DNA from: Uloborus plumipes
Lineage: Eukaryota > Arthropoda > Arachnida > Araneae > Uloboridae
NCBI GenBank assembly: GCA_038373865.1
Contig: JAXGGA010001045.1
Coordinates: 62,001 to 126,000 of the forward strand
Length of the DNA stretch: 64,000 nt
Reading direction: 5' to 3'
Positions 59,151 to 64,000 of the stretch are shown in pieces. Each line of letters opens with the position of its first letter. The stretch's first letter is position 1. The notes beneath the pieces are model-generated. The model was given only the letters and a program-made list of their open reading frames with translations, made no database searches and was not told where the DNA came from. Made by a program: the position numbers and the translations under genes.

Positions 59151-60993
59151 GGGAGAGGGGCTAGTTAGGCCCTTTTGACAAAAAAAAAGACTGATACAAC
59201 TGAAATATTATCCACTTAAACGATACAATAATTCATCAAAAAAGAAAATAAGGCTAGTCTGTTTAGTTATAATAAAACCTTTATTTTCTTTCAGCCGAAG
59301 TTCTATTAAAACTAATAAACTAAATATTATCTAATACCACAAAGTACAAGAAAGATGCCTATTAACACCTGCCAATATTTTTTTAATTTGTTGAAATGCA
59401 AACCCTTAAATATTGCTCAATAGCAAAAAAAATGGACCTGCCCCACTTTTAAAATATTTAGACGGAGCCGTTCTATTGTAAGCTTCATTGTATTTCACAC
59501 TGATTTTTTTCAACTAATTTTCATCAGTCAGCACATTTACAGTCTTATATTTCATCTAATTCTTTTAATATACAAAAAATATATCTTCCCAAAACGTCAC
59601 TGAAAGAAGAGATTGAAATTTATACAATGGCGTGACTATTCGCACTTCACCAACAAATAGGAGAGGCCTGTCCACACACACAATTACACAGTAAATAACG
59701 AGTTACAGATAAAAATCACGTCTATGTTCAGAGTTCATTGTCCTAGAAGCGTTTCATTTTACTTATGAAAAGAAGTAATTAAACGTCAGCTGATGCAACT
59801 TTATTGGCAGCGTTAAAAGGCAGGTGTGGAGGGCATCAAAGGTTATAATAAAAAGATGCGGTGTTAAGAGACAAGAGTTTCAAATTACCGATGATCTTTA
59901 AATTTCAATAATGTTTTTTACACTCGGAAGATTCTTGGAAGTTAAAAAACTAAAACTTGGCAATGTTGAGGAGTAGGAGCAAATATGAGTGCAAAAAATA
60001 TGTTGTTAGGATATTAAAACATATATTTTCAGGTTAATGCTATCAGTTTCTCGCCTATTTATTTTTTTAATGAAGTTATAATTTTTAAATTCATCCCCTG
60101 CACTACCAATAGTGAATCCTACACTGAATTGGATACCACTTTTCTTTTTTTTTTCCTTTTAGCAGAAAATTATTGACATGTGTTGAGAAACAAATCAATT
60201 CGCATAACAACGGGAAAAAATAAATGACACACTTTTATAACTCAGAGTGAATTTTATCACGAATAGTTGTAAGCAGCAAATATGAAATGTTCCATAATTT
60301 TTGAAATTAAAAATAATCTCGGCATCTAACATTTGTTCGAACTGGGCAAAACATTGACCGCTGCTGTTGCTAATGCTCCAAGAATTGCCGCTATAAGCAG
60401 AAAGCTGCTCCAATCTGATTTTAATAACTACAACTGCAATCCAAGTTAAGTTTCCTATCACTGTATTTTCTGGGTTGAAATTACCGTTCCATCTCTGGCA
60501 AAAAGTTCAATATCTTCATAGATTAAGCTTGGTTTTATTTGGTTTAATGACACAATAGCCTTCATAGGCTGTACTGCGCTAAACTTTGGTCGGAAAAGGA
60601 GCTAAAAAGAAATTGTTAAAGAAGTAAATTATATGAAACGCCTAGAATTTTGAATATTTTGACCCAAATAAAAACACGAACGTAATTTTAAATTTTAAAG
60701 AAGAATCGAAAACATAAACTGAAAAATAATTTTGAGAAGCACTAAACAACAAAAACAACAAAACCAAGACGAGACCAAAATAAGAACGCAAGAACAAACA
60801 CTAAATTGAGGACAGAAATCCAATCTCTTACAGGGAGCGTTGTAGCTTAAGTGCTGTTTTTCTATCTCAATTATAATTGCGTTAATAAAGTATTATTTCT
60901 ATGGATATACTTGTAGCGTATGAAATATGTCATTCTACAGGCATACAGCTGCAATTGTAATTGTAGAAAGAGCACTATTCAGCTTCTAAGCTG
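59151..60993. other. Non-coding stretch
   Basis: No supportable gene. Weak coding-like patches at 60195-60600 are discussed under rejected items. Confidence 0.4.
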
Positions 60994-61397
60994 CACAGCA
61001 AAAAATAAACTTGTTTCTACAGTATAATACTGGCAGCCGAGGTTCCAATTTAAAACTGCAAAATGCACAGTAATAAACTAAAACTAGGAATTTTACAGTT
61101 TATTATTTTAAAGTTCGGAATTTTACAGTTAATTGCCGTAAAAGTTAACTGAATTATACTGTAAAAACAACAGTATAATACCGGCAGCAGAGGTTTCAGT
61201 TTAAAACTGTAAAATGCAAGGTAATAGACTGTGAAATCAGCAATTTTGCAGTTTATTACTGTAAAATTAGCGATTTTACAGTTTAGTTCTGTAAAAGTAG
61301 AAAATTTAGTTTCTTACAGTAAAATTAGGAATTTTTAGTTTATTATTATAAAACTAGCTGTATTATAATGCAAAAACAACATTCATTTTTTACAATG
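60994..61397 (-). mobile_element. CACTA-like MITE, copy f
   Basis: Same orientation as copy c. Diverged ends (CACAGCAAAAAATAAAC and TTTTTACAATG). The only copy without a matching 2-bp flank. Confidence 0.7.
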
Positions 61398-61984
61398 CAC
61401 TACAAACAGGTTCATGTGACACGTTTAGGAAATAGACGCTGCAAATAAAGAGCATAGACAAAAAGTTCAAAATATATAAAGAGGCACGTTTAAAGCACAT
61501 TAAGCACTGCACGTTTGCTTAAACACAATATATTTAAGACAGTCGAAAATGGACAACCGAATTACAGCGTCATCCTTTTAAATGAACACTTGTAGGAAGT
61601 TTACTCTTGAAATAGTCTCACGTAGGAGGATATTAGTTTGTTAACCTTCAGTTAAAATCAAGTTTGTACACAAAAATAGAAAAAACTACGCGCTAAGCAG
61701 CGTAGATAGTAATACATAATATATTCAGGTCATGAAAAATTATTTTACGTTATCTTCAAACTATTCGTAGTTTGAGCAAAATTTTGTTTTTCTTTATTTT
61801 AAAGAAAATGCTTAAGTATTACGTGAATATTTAATATTCTTGCAGCCTCCACTTTTCTCCATAATCGTATTCTGATTGACCTTGAATGGTTAATAATGGT
61901 AAGAACTTAAATTACTATGAGTTACACCTCTAGATAAGTTTTTAAAATTCACACCAAAATGTGCGCTTGCGATTTTTTCCATTT
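61398..61984. other. Spacer, nothing recognised
   Basis: AT-rich, no gene. Confidence 0.4.
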
Positions 61985-62560
61985 TAGTATACAGAGCTTT
62001 GACGACGTTATATGGATGGTGAGAATTGAGGAGCTATTATCAAAAATTTATCGAAAATGAAGTTTTAGAAAATACATTTTCAGTTATAGGTTGAGATATT
62101 CGGTTGGGGTGGGAAGCGGGGCTCTCCCTCCGAATTGTTTTAAATTTTAGGGAAGAAAATACATCTGTGTCTCTCCTCCGTAACATTACGAGAAGAGAGA
62201 GGACACAAGGGCACTTCCTGGAAACTTGTCGACATTGAGGCTCAAAAATAAATTTTGAGGACGTTAGGCGAAAGGGTGGGAAATTTGGAGCTTGAAAAAC
62301 TACAATTTTTAAGCTATCTTTGGTAACGTTACCAAACTGAAGCACGTATGAAATAAATTCTGACGCCAGAAATCGCTTGAAATTTGTCTCGAAAAAATCA
62401 TTTACGCTACTTTTGTTAGGTTGAGGGGAAAAGGCTGTTTATCTGTTTTCCTTCAGACATTTTTCGAAATTGAAGTCCTAAAAATGCAATTTACAGTTAT
62501 CTTTGGAGGCATTATGGAGGAGAGGGGAGAGATCAGTGATTCTCCTCTTGGGAAGAGGAG
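61985..62560 (+). repeat. Degenerate minisatellite, second array
   Basis: Shares cores with 7430-8215: TTTTTCGAAATTGAAGTCC, AAAAATGCAATTTAC, CTTTGGTAACGTTA and GAGGAGAGGGGAGA. Open frames on both strands are by-products. Confidence 0.65.
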
Positions 62561-64000
62561 AAACACATTGATCCATCATAGGTTAGAAGGAAATAAATGC
62601 TCTAAATTTCATGTCACAATAAGTTAATATATAAATCCTTAAAAAATTACTTTTTGCGCCCCTCCAGCTTGTCAAATTTTTCTGAATTCGCCACTGTACA
62701 CATACATCAATATACTACATAGCATTTGAATAACTCAGTAAAATGTTTAGTTTAATCAGGATATTTTTAAAAAAATGTGTCTAAATCAAAATCTACTATA
62801 AAATGTTCTTGAATTCCAAAGTGAAAATCCAAATTACCCTATTAAAAACAGTTAATGAGGTATTAAACTCTTTCAGACGGTTCACTGCTTAAGTATTTTT
62901 AACACGGGTGAACGCGCTTCGATGAAGGGCACCATGTTCTCGGTTAATCCCCGTTACTCTGAAAAGAAGGTCAAGGACAGCACAGCATAGTAATTAAAGT
63001 GTTGAACAAGAAGATTATAAGATCACTTTACTACAAATCTTCATTGTATCCGGTGAATATAGCAATGATGTCAAAAAATTTGGATAATCAGTTTACTAGG
63101 AATTTTGGTCAGTATGACTTGAATTCAGTGCTTCTTAAGTCGTCTCGACCTTTTTATCTTTGGCTTTTAAATCAGTTGTTTATTCGCATGTTTGTGATTT
63201 AACCCATGCTTTGAAGAATCACATATGCGAAGATTGCAAAATAAAATTTCGTGTCTCAGTTTAACCTGTAAAACTCCCCTTTCTGCACCAGTTAGGCTTA
63301 AAGACGTACTTCAAACCGTAAAAGTTGTCCAAATAAGGTGCACAATAAAGATATTATGCGTTTGAAGAGAGGGAAAATATATTTGTGGAAAAATACAAAA
63401 TCTAACTTTTTAATGTCCTCTCACTTATACTTAGAGAAATTATGAGCACGAAAAAACAATAGAAATAGAAGAAATGCGAAGCATTAACGACCGTTATTAG
63501 AAGATATATTCAAGTTGAAAAGAGATCGTGCTGAAAATAAGATGGAATATATCACCTTCACAAAAGAACACTAATTCTAGCTATTACTGGAAAAAAAATA
63601 TTTAAAAAAACATAGTTGTTTTCTTGTGCCAGATAGGCTGGCAATTTGGGGTGCTCTCCTTCCCTTTTCCAATTATAACGTAATTCGATGTGACGTATTA
63701 CTCTCATAGTACACACATGCTACAAGGACCTCTTCAGTAGGGTGGTCCGAAAATGACTTTTTTTTTTAACATATTAATGTCTAGCGTCCCTTTTTAGGGA
63801 CGGTCCAAAAAGATTCTGAATTTCCCCAAAATAAACATTTCAACCAAATAATAGTGTTCAATTAGTACCTTTTCAATTCGTTATTAACAGATTGCAGCAC
63901 AAAACCATTGTACAGTGTGTTCTGTAGCAGTTTTAATATGATCTTTATCAAAAATTACATCGTTTACAATCTCAAGAACAAAAAGCTAAGTTTTCAAAGT
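62561..64000. other. Non-coding stretch to the window end
   Basis: No gene seen. GGGTGGTCCGAAAATGA near 63740 resembles the end of a DNA transposon, but no partner end is visible before the window stops. Confidence 0.4.

Noticed and set aside
60195..60600. Possible exons on either strand (an 88-codon minus frame; a plus frame ending FGRKRS)
   Set aside because: Splice-like sites are weak, the two strands compete, and neither peptide resembles a family I know.
63736..63800. Transposon-like end GGGTGGTCCGAAAATGA
   Set aside because: No partner end inside the window.

Overview
The window is eukaryotic, AT-rich and dominated by transposable elements. It has spliced exons with GT/AG junctions, an LC8-type dynein light chain, mariner, hAT, piggyBac-like, CACTA-like and Helitron elements, a tRNA-derived SINE and a solo LTR. 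This fits an arthropod nuclear genome. A chelicerate such as a spider is my best guess, but nothing read here proves the clade. There is no bacterial gene organisation and no CRISPR array.

Genes. The best-supported gene is on the minus strand at 31037-40167: seven exons with matching splice phases encode the last 263 residues of a multi-pass membrane protein, ending in TAG with a poly(A) signal about 260 bp downstream. I do not recognise the family, and its first exon(s) were not found. An intronless, divergent LC8 dynein light chain lies at 25076-25378 (minus). Weaker coding candidates are at 632-701, 4610-4737, 24161-24549, 40541-40762 and 49011-49226. Decayed transposase pieces are at 12472-12747 (hAT), 30120-30222 (mariner) and 36338-36996 (mariner).

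Layout. 1-5 kb: piggyBac-like element and two weak exon candidates. 5.4-7.4 kb: fold-back element with an hAT insertion in one arm. 7.4-16 kb: degenerate minisatellite, CACTA-like MITEs, a SINE and an hAT relic. 16.5-21 kb: two tandem arrays, each carrying a MITE. 24-28.3 kb: an inverted gene-like duplication, the LC8 gene, a solo LTR and an intact fold-back element. 31-40 kb: the membrane-protein gene, whose introns hold a Helentron-like element and a fold-back element split by a mariner. 41.3-47.8 kb: two more near-identical Helentron-like elements with large internal satellites. 49.4-50 kb: a pogo-like element inside a dispersed repeat. 52.1-58.6 kb: a giant fold-back element whose left arm holds a head-to-tail Helitron array. 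58.6-64 kb: one more CACTA-like MITE and a second copy of the degenerate minisatellite.

The main theme is nested insertion that can be dated from within the window. In three fold-back elements, one arm is split by a later transposon while the other arm preserves the empty target site. In three other places a paralogous repeat unit plays the same role. Target duplications and insertion order can therefore be read directly for mariner, hAT, Helitron and pogo-like elements.
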